The notes: generated from the sequence alone by a model not told the origin. Shown: positions 49,820-57,945, numbered from the stretch's first letter. The stretch: DNA of 64,000 bases from Thiomonas sp. FB-Cd (GCF_000733775.1 NZ_JPOE01000005.1:1493315-1557314); one strand, 5' to 3'. A program made the numbers and translations.

Positions 49820-50515
49820 TCAGCTCGACGTTTTGAATTGTGGGACAGAGAGTCTCATTCGCTTTCCTTCCAGCCAGGGCAGGGTGGAGTGGAGAACCTG
49901 TCCTTGTCCACCCGCCATGTTGCCGAACGAGATTTCGAAATCGGCCAACTGGCGTAGTTCGTCGTCGCACGCCGAGCTGTCCTGGACATGCTGCCACGCG
50001 GCGTGTTCCGCGTCCGGGTGCATCGTCCTTGCGCGGACCCGCATGAAGCACGGCCCCGAAAACAGACATAGTGTGGGTGCGTGAGCGTCGGACGTCAAAG
50101 CCACGCCCTGTATACCGCCGTTGTGGGGCTCGCGTTCCCATCGCTCCGCATAGTCGGATTCGATTCCGTATTCGTCGATGGCATCGAAGCCTGGCGCGAA
50201 GGCCATGCGCCCGAGATCGCGCCGGCCGGTGGGGCGGTAGTCCAACTGGCGCAGCCATTCGCAGGTGTTGCCCTGCACATGGGTGATGCCGGCAAAGCCT
50301 TCCTGGCGTAGCAGGCCGAAGAGTTCGTCGCGGCTGCACTCGTGCAGGGACGTGCGTCCTTGGCACGCCGGTCGGTCAGCAGGAATGCGCAGATCGGCGT
50401 GCCACTGCGCGGTCTGCATCCACAACACGAGCGTGGTGGGGTCGCGCACCCCCGGTGCAGTCAGCAGAGTGCGCCGCCACAGGCCCAGGTAATGCGGAGG
50501 GACGGTGTCAGCCAT
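49820..50515 (-). CDS. Uncharacterised protein, possibly HRI1/lipocalin-like, last gene of the second riboswitch unit
   Basis: 231 residues starting MADTVPPHYLGLWRRTLLTA. No catalytic motif is recognised. The pattern of GLWRR, an early WMQTAQWHADLRIP strand, then FAGITHVQGNTCEWLRQLD and YGIESDYAERWER recalls HRI1-like calycin (beta-barrel) proteins, a weak resemblance from memory. The ATG overlaps the stop of the MBL-fold gene (TGATG), so it is translated with the pathway enzymes and likely binds or senses a pathway compound. Confidence 0.75.
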   Translation of the reverse strand: MADTVPPHYLGLWRRTLLTAPGVRDPTTLVLWMQTAQWHADLRIPADRPACQGRTSLHECSRDELFGLLRQEGFAGITHVQGNTCEWLRQLDYRPTGRRDLGRMAFAPGFDAIDEYGIESDYAERWEREPHNGGIQGVALTSDAHAPTLCLFSGPCFMRVRARTMHPDAEHAAWQHVQDSSACDDELRQLADFEISFGNMAGGQGQVLHSTLPWLEGKRMRLSVPQFKTSS

Positions 50516-51297
50516 CAGTCGTGGAATTCGGGGAAGTGGCGCAGGTTTTTCCAGAACGCCAAATCGTGGTTGGGCCACAGCATGGCGCGCTCGCGCGCGG
50601 CCATGGACTTGAGCTTGCGGATGCTGGCGACCGCCTGGTCTTCGCGGTCCTGCCAGCAGATGCCCGGGGCGACTTCGTCGCGCAGATTTTCCTCCAAGTC
50701 GGCGGCATCGCCGCAGAGGATCACGGGAGCGCCGCGTGGCAGTTCGACCCACAACGACATGTGGCCCGCGGTGTGTCCGGGGCTGGAGATCGCGCGCACG
50801 CCGGGAAGCAGGTCGTATTCGCCGCGCATTAGGGTCCAGCGGTGATCGCCGGCGAAATCGTCGGCGAAATAGGCAGGGTCCAGGCCGCTGCGCGCGGCAT
50901 CCATTTCGTCATGCTGGACATGCACTTCGGCACCGCACACGTCACACAGCCCCCCGGCGTGATCGAAATGCAGGTGGCCGAGAAAGACCAGGTCAATATC
51001 GGCCGGCCCCAGGCCGAGGCGCGCCAGGTGGCTCGGCAGGCGCTGATTTTCCTGCATGTCCGGCGCGCCGAATGCGAAGGTTTGTGGATCGTAGTGGCGC
51101 GCGCGTTGCGCCGGGTCAGCGATCTTGCCGTAGTCACAGCCGACGTCGTAGAGGATGCGTCCTTGCGTCGTCTCAATGAGGTAGGCCAGGATAGGAGCTT
51201 CGATGATCTCGCCGTGGCCACGGTGGCGGGTGGAGATGGACTTGTCATAGCGGTGCGTGGCCGTGAGCAGCGGCCACATGCGCAGAACCTGGGTCAT
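50515..51297 (-). CDS. Metallo-beta-lactamase-fold hydrolase (lactonase-like)
   Basis: 260 residues with the zinc motif HLHFDHAGG (His108, His110, Asp112, His113), a later His in SSPGHTAGHMSLWV, Asp in LCGDAADL and a C-terminal WPNHD His. Order and length resemble the N-acyl homoserine lactonase AiiA group. Its ATG overlaps the stop of the cysteine hydrolase by 4 bases. In this context it more likely opens a lactone or cyclic amide of the pathway than quenches quorum signals. Confidence 0.88.
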   Translation of the reverse strand: MTQVLRMWPLLTATHRYDKSISTRHRGHGEIIEAPILAYLIETTQGRILYDVGCDYGKIADPAQRARHYDPQTFAFGAPDMQENQRLPSHLARLGLGPADIDLVFLGHLHFDHAGGLCDVCGAEVHVQHDEMDAARSGLDPAYFADDFAGDHRWTLMRGEYDLLPGVRAISSPGHTAGHMSLWVELPRGAPVILCGDAADLEENLRDEVAPGICWQDREDQAVASIRKLKSMAARERAMLWPNHDLAFWKNLRHFPEFHD

Positions 51298-51965
51298 GAG
51301 GTCTCCTGAGGAAGGGTGTCGATGGCATTGGCGAGGTCTGTGCTGTCACGCACGCAGCCGAAGATGCCGCCTTCGACTGCCACCATCTCCAGCGCAGCTC
51401 GGTGCAAGGCGGGGTAGGCCGAGGCGCAGGCGTCGCCGGCCAGGCGGCAGCGGTAGCCGAAGTCCGTTGCGGCGCGCAGGGTGGAGTGAACGCAAACCTC
51501 AGTGGTCACGCCACACAGGATGAGTTCGCCAATGCCCTGCCCGGCAAGGATCCGCTGCAAGTCGGTCTGGTGGAAGGCGCTGTAGCCGGATTTGTCCACC
51601 ACGGGCTCGTCGGAAACGGGCGTGAGTTCGTCGATGATGTCGTGGCCGCGCTCGCCGCGTACCAGCAGGCGTCCCAATGGGCCGGGAGCGCCGATCGGGG
51701 CGCCCGCGCGCGCGGCGCGTTCGAGCTTGGCCGTCGGGCAGTCCGAAAGATCGGTGCGGTGGCCCTCGCGGGTGTGGATGACGAGCATCCCCTGGCGCCG
51801 AGCGGCGTGCAGCAGGCGCCGCGCGCCGGGGATGGCCGCGCGCAGTAGTGACGTGTCCAGCCCGGCGCGGGCAGCGTAGCCGCGCGGGTCGAGGAAGTCG
51901 CGCTGCATGTCGATGATCAGCAGCGCGGTGTCGCGTCCGATCTGCGCGGGCTTGAGGTCGGTCAT
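51294..51965 (-). CDS. Isochorismatase-like cysteine hydrolase (biuret/guanylurea hydrolase type)
   Basis: 223 residues with the catalytic triad Asp19 (IIDMQRDF), Lys125 (VVDKSGYSAF) and Cys158 (GVTTEVCVHST). The stretch IHTREGHRTDLSDCP and GPLGRLLVRGERGHDIIDEL are close to biuret hydrolase (BiuH), and guanylurea hydrolase (GuuH) belongs to the same family. Either reaction would yield a compound fed to CgdAB/AtzF: biuret gives allophanate, guanylurea gives carboxyguanidine. Exact substrate not decided. Confidence 0.88.
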   Translation of the reverse strand: MTDLKPAQIGRDTALLIIDMQRDFLDPRGYAARAGLDTSLLRAAIPGARRLLHAARRQGMLVIHTREGHRTDLSDCPTAKLERAARAGAPIGAPGPLGRLLVRGERGHDIIDELTPVSDEPVVDKSGYSAFHQTDLQRILAGQGIGELILCGVTTEVCVHSTLRAATDFGYRCRLAGDACASAYPALHRAALEMVAVEGGIFGCVRDSTDLANAIDTLPQETS

Positions 51966-51966
51966 C

Positions 51967-52734
51967 TCAGGCTTCGAACTCGCCGCGTATGGCGGCGACG
52001 AGGCGCGCGGTCAATTCCTGCGCCATGGCCGCGCCCTTGGACGCGTCGGCACCTCGGGCGGACGACAGCACGCCCGACGACGGCACCCATTGCGGGCGCG
52101 GGGGGTAGGTATCGTAGGGCGGAAACTGTACCGGCTCGTCGGCCGGCAGCAGGTCCATGCGCACCAGATCGGGGTGGTAATGCAGCATCAGCGAGGTTTC
52201 GATGACCGCGGCATGCTCCAGCGCAAATCCGGGGAAGCCGTCCGGGAACACGCGCGCCAGGGTCGGCTCGGTTAGGAAGTCCCAGTACTCAAGGCGCATG
52301 ACGCGCAACGGGCAGGTCGGACCGAGCTCGCGTAGCGCGAGGTCGATGCCCTCGGTGACAAACCACTGGTTCTCGTAATGCCCGACCACCACCACAAGCT
52401 TGCGCACGCCGTGGCGGGCCAGTTCGCGGATGACGTCGCGGGTGATCTGGATCAGGCTGGAGGCATCCAGGCTGGTGGTGCCACAGAAGTGCTGGCCGCC
52501 GCCGCATTTGGGTTGGGACTTGTAGCCATAGCTCAGCGCGGGCGCGACGATGCCGTCGATGCGTGCCGCGACGCTGGCGGAGACCGCGGTTGCCAGCAGC
52601 GCGTCGGTGCCCAGCGGCAGATGCGGGCCGTGTTGCTCGAGCGCGCCGCAGGGCAGAAACACCACCGGGCTGTCCTCGGCGATGCGGTCGCGATAGGCGA
52701 CCCAGCTCATTCGGTCCATCATCACGGGGTTCAT
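51967..52734 (-). CDS. Creatininase (creatinine amidohydrolase family)
   Basis: 255 residues, very like Pseudomonas putida creatininase over its whole length: GALEQHGPHLPLGTDALL (metal ligands Glu33, His35, Asp44), SYGYKSQPKCGGGQHFCGTTSLD, VVGHYENQWFVTEGIDLALREL (His119, Glu121) and YWDF (Trp151). The second active-site Trp (Trp174 of P. putida) is Phe170 here, in GFPGFALEHAAV. It should open creatinine or a similar cyclic guanidine such as glycocyamidine. GGGA precedes the ATG. Creatinase is not seen in this window. Confidence 0.88.
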   Translation of the reverse strand: MNPVMMDRMSWVAYRDRIAEDSPVVFLPCGALEQHGPHLPLGTDALLATAVSASVAARIDGIVAPALSYGYKSQPKCGGGQHFCGTTSLDASSLIQITRDVIRELARHGVRKLVVVVGHYENQWFVTEGIDLALRELGPTCPLRVMRLEYWDFLTEPTLARVFPDGFPGFALEHAAVIETSLMLHYHPDLVRMDLLPADEPVQFPPYDTYPPRPQWVPSSGVLSSARGADASKGAAMAQELTARLVAAIRGEFEA

Positions 52735-52772
52735 GGCATGTCCCTTTCTCGGTCGTGTTGCGTTGTAGAGGC

Positions 52773-53525
52773 TCAGACCATGAGCGCGCCGCCATTGGGG
52801 CTGAGGGTCTGGCCGCAGTAGTAACTGGCGTGCGAAGAGGCGAGGAATACCGCCGTGGCAGCGACTTCCTCGGGCCGACCGACGCGACCCATCGGCACGT
52901 CGGCTTCCTTCGCCGCCCAAGTGGCGCTCATGTGGTCGAGCGCCAACATGGGGGTGTCCACCGGGCCTGGCGCAATGGCGTTGACACGCACGTGCGGCGC
53001 GAACTCACGTGCCAGCGAGCGGGTCAGCGTGATGACTCCGGCCTTGGCGGCCGTGTACGCGGCGAACCCGGCGCGGCCGAGATAGCCGAGTTCCGACGCG
53101 ACGTTGATGATGCAGCCATTGCCGCGGCTGAGCATGGCGGGAAGGGCAGCCTGGCAGCACAGGAACACGGACTTGAGGTCGGTCGCGAGGACGTGGTCCC
53201 ATTCCGATTCGCGCATGTCCAGAAACGGCCTTTCCAGCAGGATGCCGGCGTTGTTGACCAGGATGTCGATTCCGCCGTGGCGTTGCAGGCACGCATCCAT
53301 CATGCGGCGCACGGCATCGCCGTGGGATACGTCGGCCTCCACCGCCCAGGCCGTGCCACCCGCGGCCTCGATCAGCGCCACGGTTTCTTCCGCCAATTGC
53401 GCGCGACCGAGGTGGTTGACGACGACCGCCGCGCCAGCACCTGCCATGGCCAATGCGATGGCGCGCCCGATACCGGTGGCCGCGCCTGTGACGAGCGAGG
53501 TTTTACCGTTGAGGTTGAGATGCAT
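52773..53525 (-). CDS. SDR-family dehydrogenase 2
   Basis: 250 residues: cofactor motif TGAATGIGRAIALAM, NNAG, catalytic Ser in INVASELGY and YTAAKAG (Tyr-x3-Lys), and IAPGPVDTPM. A classical active SDR. It ends SPNGGALMV. ATG at 53525; the frame is open to 53591 over the previous gene. Between the other SDR and creatininase genes of the unit. Confidence 0.9.
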   Translation of the reverse strand: MHLNLNGKTSLVTGAATGIGRAIALAMAGAGAAVVVNHLGRAQLAEETVALIEAAGGTAWAVEADVSHGDAVRRMMDACLQRHGGIDILVNNAGILLERPFLDMRESEWDHVLATDLKSVFLCCQAALPAMLSRGNGCIINVASELGYLGRAGFAAYTAAKAGVITLTRSLAREFAPHVRVNAIAPGPVDTPMLALDHMSATWAAKEADVPMGRVGRPEEVAATAVFLASSHASYYCGQTLSPNGGALMV

Positions 53526-53539
53526 GGTGGGGCTCGCGA

Positions 53540-54325
53540 TCAATGCAGCAGCTCGCCGTTGTCCACCACGATGCTTTGACCCGTGATGCACTTGGCCAGC
53601 GGCGACGCAAGGAAGACGAAGGTGCCGGCGATGTCGTCAGGACCCATGAGTTCGGGAATGGCCTGGACCGCAAGAATTTCGTCCAGCAGCACGGAAGGCT
53701 CGACCCCCCTGCGACTGGCCATCGCCTCCAGCGAACGCATGGCCGCATCGGTGCGAACCCAGCCTGGGCACACGGCGTTGACGCGGATGCCACGTGGTGC
53801 AAGTTCCGCGGCCAGGGAACGTGTGAGGCCGAGCACCGCGTGCTTGCTCGCGACGTAGGCGGAAAAATAAGGCACACCGGTGCGGCCCCAGATGGAAGAC
53901 TGGTTGATGATGGTCGCGCCAGGCTCCAGCAGCGGCAGCATGGCGCGGATGAGCTGGTACATGCTGGCAACGTTGTTGTGCAGCAAGGCGGCCCAGCGCG
54001 CGTCGGCCTGCGGATCGGCGTCGTCCAGCGGCGTGGCGTATTCCATGCCGGCGTTGTTGACCAAGACGTGAAGCCTGACACCGCCACGCTGCAGTTCATC
54101 GCCAAGGGCAGTCGCGGCAGCGCCATCGGCCAGGTCCGCGGCGTGCAGGGTCACCGTGCACCGCGCGCCGAGTTGCGCGGCGGCGGCGGCAAGCCCGGGG
54201 CCTGAGCGGTCGACGAGCGCCAGCGCCGCACCACGCTCAGCGAACCCGCGGGCGATGGCCAGCCCGATGCCACTGCCTGCGCCAGTGACCATCACCGTCT
54301 TGCCGGAGAAGTCGACATCCCGCAC
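53540..54325 (-). CDS. SDR-family dehydrogenase 1 (GTG start)
   Basis: 261 residues: TGAGSGIGLAIARGFAERG, NNAGME, Ser in INQSSIWG, YVASKHAVLG (Tyr-x3-Lys) and VCPGWVRTDAA. GTG start 6 bases after the desaturase stop, without a clear ribosome site, so probably coupled. About as distant from SDR 2 as unrelated SDRs, so not a recent duplicate. Probably oxidises an alcohol made by the membrane di-iron enzyme. Confidence 0.88.
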   Translation of the reverse strand: MRDVDFSGKTVMVTGAGSGIGLAIARGFAERGAALALVDRSGPGLAAAAAQLGARCTVTLHAADLADGAAATALGDELQRGGVRLHVLVNNAGMEYATPLDDADPQADARWAALLHNNVASMYQLIRAMLPLLEPGATIINQSSIWGRTGVPYFSAYVASKHAVLGLTRSLAAELAPRGIRVNAVCPGWVRTDAAMRSLEAMASRRGVEPSVLLDEILAVQAIPELMGPDDIAGTFVFLASPLAKCITGQSIVVDNGELLH

Positions 54326-54331
54326 GATGTC

Positions 54332-55342
54332 TCAGACCGCCGTAAGGAAGGAAACGCCGACGGCGCCATAGAAATCCTCGGCCTTGCCCGCGCCGGCTGT
54401 GACCACGCCGTAGTCATCGCTAAGCACGCGCTTGACGCGGTGACGGTGGAAGCCGCGCAGCAGGCTTGCCATGGGCAGCACCTGTACGTCCTCGCCAGCA
54501 TACAGTTCGCGGTGCAGCGCCGGGAGTCGGTACCAGGGCGCCGTGGGCTTCTCGTGGTGGGCGTTGTGATAACTGAAGTTGAGCAGCAGAAGGTTGAGCC
54601 AGGGGTGCCCCAGCGAGACGAGGTTGGAATAGGTGTTGTGCTGCTCATAGGCGTGATCGCGCACCTTGTCGTTGGGAATGCTGCCGCCGGTGAGTACGGC
54701 GAAAGCGTCGTAGGTGTGCTGGTAGGCGTCAGCGAAGCGCAGCACGGTGACAAACAGCCCGTAGGCAACGAAATACAGGAGCACGGCCTTGGGCGAGATC
54801 CAAGCCAGCGCGGCGAAGAACGTCAGGCGCACGGCGAGCACGAACAGGATGCGCTTGCGACCCACAGAACGCTCGGGAGCGAGGAAGGGCAGCAGCATGA
54901 CGTAAGCGCGCATGATGAACTCGACTGCCGGGATGTAGGCCCATTCCAGAGCCACCACCAGCGCGCGTACCCAAGCGGGTGCGGTGCGCAGGAAGCGCTT
55001 GTAGTCGAAGGTGATGACGTCAGCGCGGTCGATGTGGTGGCGCATGTGCTTGCGGCGCAGATCCGAGAAGGGCGCGTAGCAGCTTCCGTTGATCCAGCTC
55101 ATCGCCGTGCCGCCGCGCTGGTTCGCGGCATTGGTCTTGAAGATGGTGCCGTGGGCGAATTCGTGCAGGAAATAGGCCGAGTAGACCAGCGAATGGGCAA
55201 GCAGAAGCACGCCCATTGCGTTGAGCCAACCGCTGGCCGCGACTAGAAGCGCCAGGCTCGCGATATAGCTCAGAGCCGTATAGCCCAGGGCAAGAGCATT
55301 GGGCGTGGCGCTGTCGTCGTAGCGAAAGATGGTGCTTGCCAT
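54332..55342 (-). CDS. Membrane fatty-acid-desaturase-type di-iron enzyme (possible hydroxylase)
   Basis: 336 residues with several hydrophobic helices and the three His boxes of the superfamily: HEFAH (60-64), HMRHH (99-103) and HNAHH (259-263), plus an extra His region YQHT and EQHNTYSN. These ligate two irons and support O2-dependent desaturation or hydroxylation at the membrane. Position just after a guanidine-riboswitch-controlled binding protein suggests an alkyl guanidine as substrate instead of a fatty acid; that is inference. Confidence 0.88.
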   Translation of the reverse strand: MASTIFRYDDSATPNALALGYTALSYIASLALLVAASGWLNAMGVLLLAHSLVYSAYFLHEFAHGTIFKTNAANQRGGTAMSWINGSCYAPFSDLRRKHMRHHIDRADVITFDYKRFLRTAPAWVRALVVALEWAYIPAVEFIMRAYVMLLPFLAPERSVGRKRILFVLAVRLTFFAALAWISPKAVLLYFVAYGLFVTVLRFADAYQHTYDAFAVLTGGSIPNDKVRDHAYEQHNTYSNLVSLGHPWLNLLLLNFSYHNAHHEKPTAPWYRLPALHRELYAGEDVQVLPMASLLRGFHRHRVKRVLSDDYGVVTAGAGKAEDFYGAVGVSFLTAV

Positions 55343-55412
55343 CGTGGGTCTCCGGGTGTTCGGCTTGCAGGTGCCGCCCCACATGCATGGCGCGGCGGCA
55401 TCCGCTTTGTGC

Positions 55413-56420
55413 TTATTTGGCGAGTTGCATCACGAATTTCCCGTCGAAAGTCTCGGCGATCGGGGGAACGTCGGTGATCTGCTTCTTGCCGATCAACACC
55501 TTGCCGATCACCGGGCCGCTGCCGTAGAGCGAGGTGGTTGCCGTGGACTTGGTGAAGGTCTTGACCATACCGGCCAACGGGATGTTGAACACGCCGGACA
55601 TCTGATCCTTCACATCCTTGGCGGATATCCCCATGGCCTTGCCGATGATTGCGTCGGCATCGTCAGGATGGGACTTCATATAGGCCAGACCGTCCAGATA
55701 GGCTTGGATGGTGGCCTTGACTTCCTTCGGATGGGTGGCGATGTAGCCCTTGTTGAAGACGAGCACGTCGGTAATAAGCCCCGGGGCATCCTTGGACGAG
55801 AACACGACGTGGAATTTCTTGCCGCCTTCCATCGCCACGATTTGCGACAGGCTAGGCTCATAGGTCACGCCGATGGGAATGCCGCCCGAGGCCATGGCGG
55901 CGGGTACCTGTTCGGGGGTCATGCTGACGGACTGCACATCTTTCTCTGCCATGCCGTTCTTCAGCAGCGCATAGGACAGCAGGAAGTCCGAGGGTGACAG
56001 CGGGTTGTAGCCAATCTTCTGGCCCTTGAACTGGGTGATTTTGGTGATGTCGGTTCTCGCGACGATGGCGTCGGCACCGTTGGAATAGTCAATCGGCATG
56101 ACCACCTGGAGATGCAGCCCCTTAGAGTCCGATCCGATGACCTGATCGTAGGTGAGCATGCCACCGTCGACGGCATTGCTGGCAATGGCCGAAGGAATCA
56201 GCGCAGGATCGTTGAAGTTCTGCAGCTTGGCATCGAGGCCGTGCTTCTTGAAAAGGCCTTTCGCATCGGCAACGTAGAAGGGGCCGTAGCCAATCCAAAC
56301 GACGGTTCCGATGTTCATGGGCTCATCGGCTTGAGCAACTTGCACGCCCGATAGAGCAACGGAAGTGAAAGCGGCAAGGCTTGCGAGGGTGCGCAAGGCG
56401 ACTCTGCGGGCGAACGACAT
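55413..56420 (-). CDS. NitT/TauT-type ABC substrate-binding protein (second unit)
   Basis: 335 residues with a signal peptide (RRVALRTLASLAAFTSVALSGVQVAQA) and SsuA-like text NIGTVVWIGYGPFYVADAKGLFKKHGL, GQKIGYNPLSPSDFLLSYALL. First gene after riboswitch 2, 62 bases downstream. No permease or ATPase accompanies it, so it may share those at 41012-42737. Confidence 0.9.
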   Translation of the reverse strand: MSFARRVALRTLASLAAFTSVALSGVQVAQADEPMNIGTVVWIGYGPFYVADAKGLFKKHGLDAKLQNFNDPALIPSAIASNAVDGGMLTYDQVIGSDSKGLHLQVVMPIDYSNGADAIVARTDITKITQFKGQKIGYNPLSPSDFLLSYALLKNGMAEKDVQSVSMTPEQVPAAMASGGIPIGVTYEPSLSQIVAMEGGKKFHVVFSSKDAPGLITDVLVFNKGYIATHPKEVKATIQAYLDGLAYMKSHPDDADAIIGKAMGISAKDVKDQMSGVFNIPLAGMVKTFTKSTATTSLYGSGPVIGKVLIGKKQITDVPPIAETFDGKFVMQLAK

Positions 56421-56482
56421 GGTTGAGGCTCCGAGGTTGAGGGTTGAAAACGGGCACGGAAGAAAGCGGTGACGACGCTTTT

Positions 56483-56575
56483 CTCCCGGGCTTTTATCCC
56501 TCCGTGGAGCCTCGAAAGGAGGCCGGGCTGCTCTCGGACCAGGCGCTTCACGAAGAAGCCGGAACCCTAGCTGCC
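56483..56575 (-). ncRNA. Guanidine-I (ykkC) riboswitch 2
   Basis: On the minus strand the blocks read GCTAGGGTTCCGG, CCTGGTCCGAGAG and CCACGGAGGGATAAAAGCCCGGGAG, a full match to the guanidine-I consensus, with the canonical G that riboswitch 1 lacks. Just downstream a 6-base stem AAAGCG/CGCTTT (56463-56481) may be part of the expression platform. It controls the unit from the binding protein to the HRI1-like gene. Confidence 0.95.
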
Positions 56576-56633
56576 CTGTCAAACGCAAAACAACAATTGG
56601 CGATCAACCACCAATTCCGTGCCTTCGACTTCA

Positions 56634-56649
56634 AGCAAGACACGTGCCA
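56634..56649 (-). promoter_or_regulatory. Sigma-54 promoter of the second guanidine unit
   Basis: TGGCACGTGTCTTGCT on the minus strand equals the RpoN consensus TGGCACGNNNNTTGCW at every fixed base. Transcription would start near 56624, ~50 bases before the aptamer. Confidence 0.82.
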
Positions 56650-56734
56650 GTGTGGTGGTGCGCGAATGTGGGTGGGCAGCTGACTCGACCACAGGCCCAG
56701 ATCCATGGGGGCGCACGATCGAACGATCGCAAAA

Positions 56735-56753
56735 GCGCACCAAGTTGTGGCAT
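56735..56753. promoter_or_regulatory. Possible NtrC half-palindrome upstream of the second unit
   Basis: GCGCACCAAGTTGTGGCAT has one good GCACC half and a poor second half. It lies ~90 bases upstream of the sigma-54 promoter. Weak; listed because both units share this promoter type. Confidence 0.3.
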
Positions 56754-57126
56754 ACCGCGCCGCCTCGGTGTGCATCATTGGAGGGCGGCGACCACGATGC
56801 GCATGGTTCGATCCAGCTGCGCTGACCAAGATTTGCATTTTGCATCCACGCTCAACGGTATGGCGGACCCTCAACGGCGCGCAGCACGCTCGCGCTTATT
56901 CGTTGATTGCGTCGATGCACGACATCCATGCGCGCACCGCGCCCACCCTGACCTGGTCCGGACGTTGCGATGAGCAGGCCAATCCGCATCCTGGTAAGGG
57001 CATGGCAAACTTGTTCGATCGAAGCCCTCCACGGCCCTGCCGAAATCTCATGACGTGTACGCCCGCGAAGGGCGCCAGCAAGGAAGGAGCGACAATCGAC
57101 GCACAGCGCGCGTGGAGAGAAATCGC
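56754..57126. other. Intergenic region, no gene recognised
   Basis: Between the second sigma-54 promoter region and the VOC gene. Short frames on both strands show no family features. A GAGAGAAATC purine stretch precedes the VOC start. Confidence 0.45.
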
Positions 57127-57561
57127 ATGTCCTACCCGACCAACACCCTTCCTCCGTTTCACTTGGCCTTTCCGGTCCACGATCTTGCCGAAGCGAGACG
57201 CTTCTATGGTCAAGTACTGGGTTGCCCGGAAGGACGCAGCTCTTCGGAGTGGGTTGACTTGAATTTCTATGGGCACCAAATTGTCGCGCACTTGGTTCAT
57301 GGCGAATTCAGGCGCCAGGCTACCAATGTGGTTGACGGGCATCAGGTCCCGGTGCCTCACTTTGGCGCCGTGCTGCCGATGACGCAATGGCAAGAATTGG
57401 CTGAGAGGCTTCGTGCCGCGGGTGTGAAGTTTGTCATCGAGCCTACCGTCCGATTTAAGGGCGAGGTCGGCGAGCAGGCCACGATGTTTTTTCTTGATCC
57501 ATCGGGCAATGCCATTGAGATCAAGGCGTTTGCCAACCTTGACTCGCTGTTTGCAAAATGA
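57127..57561 (+). CDS. VOC-family (glyoxalase/dioxygenase-like) protein
   Basis: 144 residues forming two beta-alpha-beta-beta-beta units: [23 protein letters not shown] and [18 protein letters not shown]. Metal ligands His12 and a C-terminal Glu of NAIEIK are at VOC positions. The [17 protein letters not shown] text matches a common unassigned dioxygenase-like VOC group. Stands alone, divergent from the second guanidine unit. Confidence 0.85.
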   Translation: MSYPTNTLPPFHLAFPVHDLAEARRFYGQVLGCPEGRSSSEWVDLNFYGHQIVAHLVHGEFRRQATNVVDGHQVPVPHFGAVLPMTQWQELAERLRAAGVKFVIEPTVRFKGEVGEQATMFFLDPSGNAIEIKAFANLDSLFAK

Positions 57562-57612
57562 GCCGATGGCCACTGGGTTCGCCGTCTTTTCTGGCTAAGG
57601 TCGCTCGGCGCG

Positions 57613-57894
57613 GTGTGGGCCGGTGATGGACACAACACCCAAAATTCGTCAGATCCACTGCACAGCCTGCACCGCTCCTTTGCGAGCCTTGCCGAGTGGG
57701 TGGAACTGCCCGCCGGCATGGTGGCGCAGATCATGGGGCACCCGCCAAACGCAACCGCTGAGCGGCACGACATCAATCGCGCGCCAGAGCTACTGGCCGT
57801 GTGGCATGGGAAGTATGAGGCGCGGATTTTGGAGCAAGCCGCTATCGAGTTTCAGGCCGCGCAAGCCCTGCCGACACTGCGCCGTGTGCGGTGA
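57613..57894 (+). pseudogene. C-terminal remnant of a tyrosine recombinase
   Basis: The frame encodes SLHRSFASLAEWVELPAGMVAQIMGHPPNATAERHD, like the end of phage-type integrases (LRHSFAS... MGH... AERHY). The catalytic Tyr position is Asp and the Arg-x-x-His pattern is scrambled; the N-terminal two thirds are absent. Marks an old integration near the toxin-antitoxin genes. Confidence 0.75.
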
Positions 57895-57945
57895 TTCCCA
57901 TGTCCCTGCATTGATAGCTGACACGCTACACGCTACAATCGGCCG

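Noticed and set aside
50515..51297. Quorum-quenching AHL lactonase as the main role
   Set aside because: Fold and length fit, but translational coupling on both sides to guanidine-operon genes makes a catabolic step more likely.
56548..56874. 108-codon minus frame upstream of riboswitch 2
   Set aside because: It overlaps the sigma-54 promoter and the aptamer, and its sequence has no protein features.
57613..57894. Functional integrase
   Set aside because: Only the last ~90 residues remain and the nucleophile Tyr is replaced.
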